Source: CAZOLI01 sp964580675 (GTDB taxonomy: Bacteria > Planctomycetota > MHYJ01 > CAYXQY01). Taken from it: 5,900 nucleotides of DNA. A model generated the notes under the pieces. The model was not told the origin of the DNA. It was given only the letters and a program-made list of their open reading frames with translations, and searched no databases. Shown piece by piece: positions 5,569 through 5,900 of the stretch; within the stretch, counting starts at the first letter, position 1; every line of letters begins with the position of its first letter. Position numbers and translations under genes: made by a program. The DNA is taken from the NCBI GenBank assembly GCA_964580675.1, contig CAZOLI010000100.1:1-5900 (forward strand). Reading direction: 5' to 3'.

Positions 5569-5585
5569 ACGGTCCACCGGACCGT
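5569..5585. repeat. Hairpin between hexamer array and GC core, copy 2
   Basis: ACGGTCC, ACC, GGACCGT: a perfect 7-bp stem in the same position as the copy 3 hairpin. Confidence 0.75.
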
Positions 5586-5590
5586 TCTGC

Positions 5591-5621
5591 CCGCTCCGTC
5601 ACCGTCGGGGCTCCGGCTTTG
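5591..5621. repeat. 31-base GC-rich core, copy 2
   Basis: Identical over 31 bases to 5342-5372. It is followed after 9 bases by the shared TTTCCCTTCACCCC block at 5631-5644. Confidence 0.93.
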
Positions 5622-5654
5622 TTGACTCATTTTCCCTTCACCCCTGGCTGTTCT

Positions 5655-5752
5655 ACCTATTACTCCTCACTCCTTACTCATGACTCATAACTCCCCACCC
5701 CTTACTCCTGACTCATAACTCCTCACTCCTTACTCCTTACTCGAAACGCTCC
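5655..5752. repeat. Heptamer array, composite copy 2, 14 units in perfect phase
   Basis: Fourteen heptamers run without a single insertion or deletion over 98 bases. Every unit starts with AC and most start with ACTC; the last three bases vary (CTT, CTC, CTG, ATG, ATA and others). It ends ACTCGAA, ACGCTCC like the equivalent point of copy 1. Confidence 0.92.
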
Positions 5753-5776
5753 TGGATCGTAACGTATGCTCGTCTC

Positions 5777-5806
5777 TTTATCTTTATCCTTATCTTTATC
5801 TTAATC
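5777..5806. repeat. Hexamer array, composite copy 3
   Basis: Five in-phase hexamers (TTTATC twice, CTTATC, TTTATC, TTAATC). TTTATC has replaced the TTGATC of copies 1 and 2. They are followed by TACGG and a hairpin as in copy 2. Confidence 0.87.
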
Positions 5807-5807
5807 T

Positions 5808-5822
5808 ACGGCCAAAGGCCGT
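5808..5822. repeat. Hairpin after hexamer array, copy 3
   Basis: ACGGCC, AAA, GGCCGT: a perfect 6-bp stem, one pair shorter than in copy 2. Confidence 0.75.
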
Positions 5823-5833
5823 CCTTCCACATG

Positions 5834-5900
5834 ACACCTTACTCATCACTCCTTACTCCTTACTGACCCCTCCTGACTCCTTACTGGCCACTCCTCACTG
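5834..5900. repeat. Heptamer array, composite copy 3, cut by the window end
   Basis: At least nine in-phase heptamers (mostly ACTCMTN, with ACTGACC, CCTCCTG and ACTGGCC as drifted units) run to the last base, so the array probably continues beyond the window. Confidence 0.88.

Larger units (their letters stand above)
5156..5900. other. Gene-free repeat region with three composite repeat copies
   Basis: No reading frame here looks like a gene: the open frames run through 6-, 7- and 8-base repeats, and the 7- and 8-base periods are incompatible with codon structure. After a short unique stretch (5156-5239) comes an octamer array, then three composite units whose hexamer arrays start at 5304, 5538 and 5777 (steps 234 and 239). 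Copy 2 is the fullest: hexamer array, small hairpin, GC core, TTTCCCTTCACCCC block, heptamer array. Copy 1 has only half the hairpin. Copy 3 lacks the GC core and TTTCCC block, and runs off the window end. Confidence 0.85.

Noticed and set aside
5228..5683. Open frames of 88 and 61 codons over the repeat region, ending in similar LTPYS-like peptides
   Set aside because: The similarity of the peptides comes from the DNA repeats they cross; unit lengths of 7 and 8 are incompatible with coding.
5304..5900. CRISPR array
   Set aside because: Repeats are 6-7 bases, degenerate and directly adjacent; there are no fixed-length unique spacers and no cas genes.

Overview
The window looks like a chromosomal segment of a Gram-negative (two-membrane) bacterium. 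Its best-read part is an Mla/MCE-type phospholipid transport operon. Three of the four operon genes, and the transposase gene, lack a convincing Shine-Dalgarno sequence. The MCE protein carries repeated GEGTxGKL motifs, and the intergenic DNA is full of degenerate short-period repeats. These traits fit the Bacteroidota/Rhodothermota/Balneolota side of the FCB group, but that placement is inference and weak.

Layout. Positions 62-4079 hold a tight minus-strand operon, read right to left: nadD (NAD biosynthesis), mlaE (permease), mlaF (ATPase) and mlaD (MCE protein). nadD and mlaE overlap by 4 bases, mlaE and mlaF are 37 bases apart, and mlaF and mlaD are 4 bases apart. MlaE, MlaF and MlaD should form one inner-membrane complex: MlaF powers MlaE, and the MlaD MCE ring with its long C-terminal extension guides lipid across the periplasm. 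No MlaA, MlaB or MlaC is present in the window. The MlaD extension has six repeated motifs spaced 41-34-34-34-41 residues, followed by a beta-rich C-terminal domain.

Positions 4080-4444 are intergenic: a possible nadD promoter plus two small degenerate arrays (periods 7 and 9). Positions 4445-5155 are a compact mobile unit. A 150-residue Y1/HUH transposase (4587-5039, plus strand) is flanked by two mirror-image arrays of three GC-rich hairpins each. Arms, spacing and some base-paired substitutions match between the two sides, which marks it as a REP-associated (RAYT-like) transposase with its own REP-like ends.

Positions 5156-5900 hold no credible gene. They contain an octamer array (5240-5295), then three copies of a composite repeat of about 235-240 bases. 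Each copy has a hexamer array (consensus YTNATC) and a heptamer array (consensus ACTCMTN). Between these lie hairpin and GC-core modules that vary from copy to copy. The phase of the arrays is kept very strictly although the sequence drifts. Across the window, degenerate tandem arrays with unit lengths 6, 7, 8 and 9 occur side by side. This repeat system and the MlaD architecture are the two most noteworthy things here.
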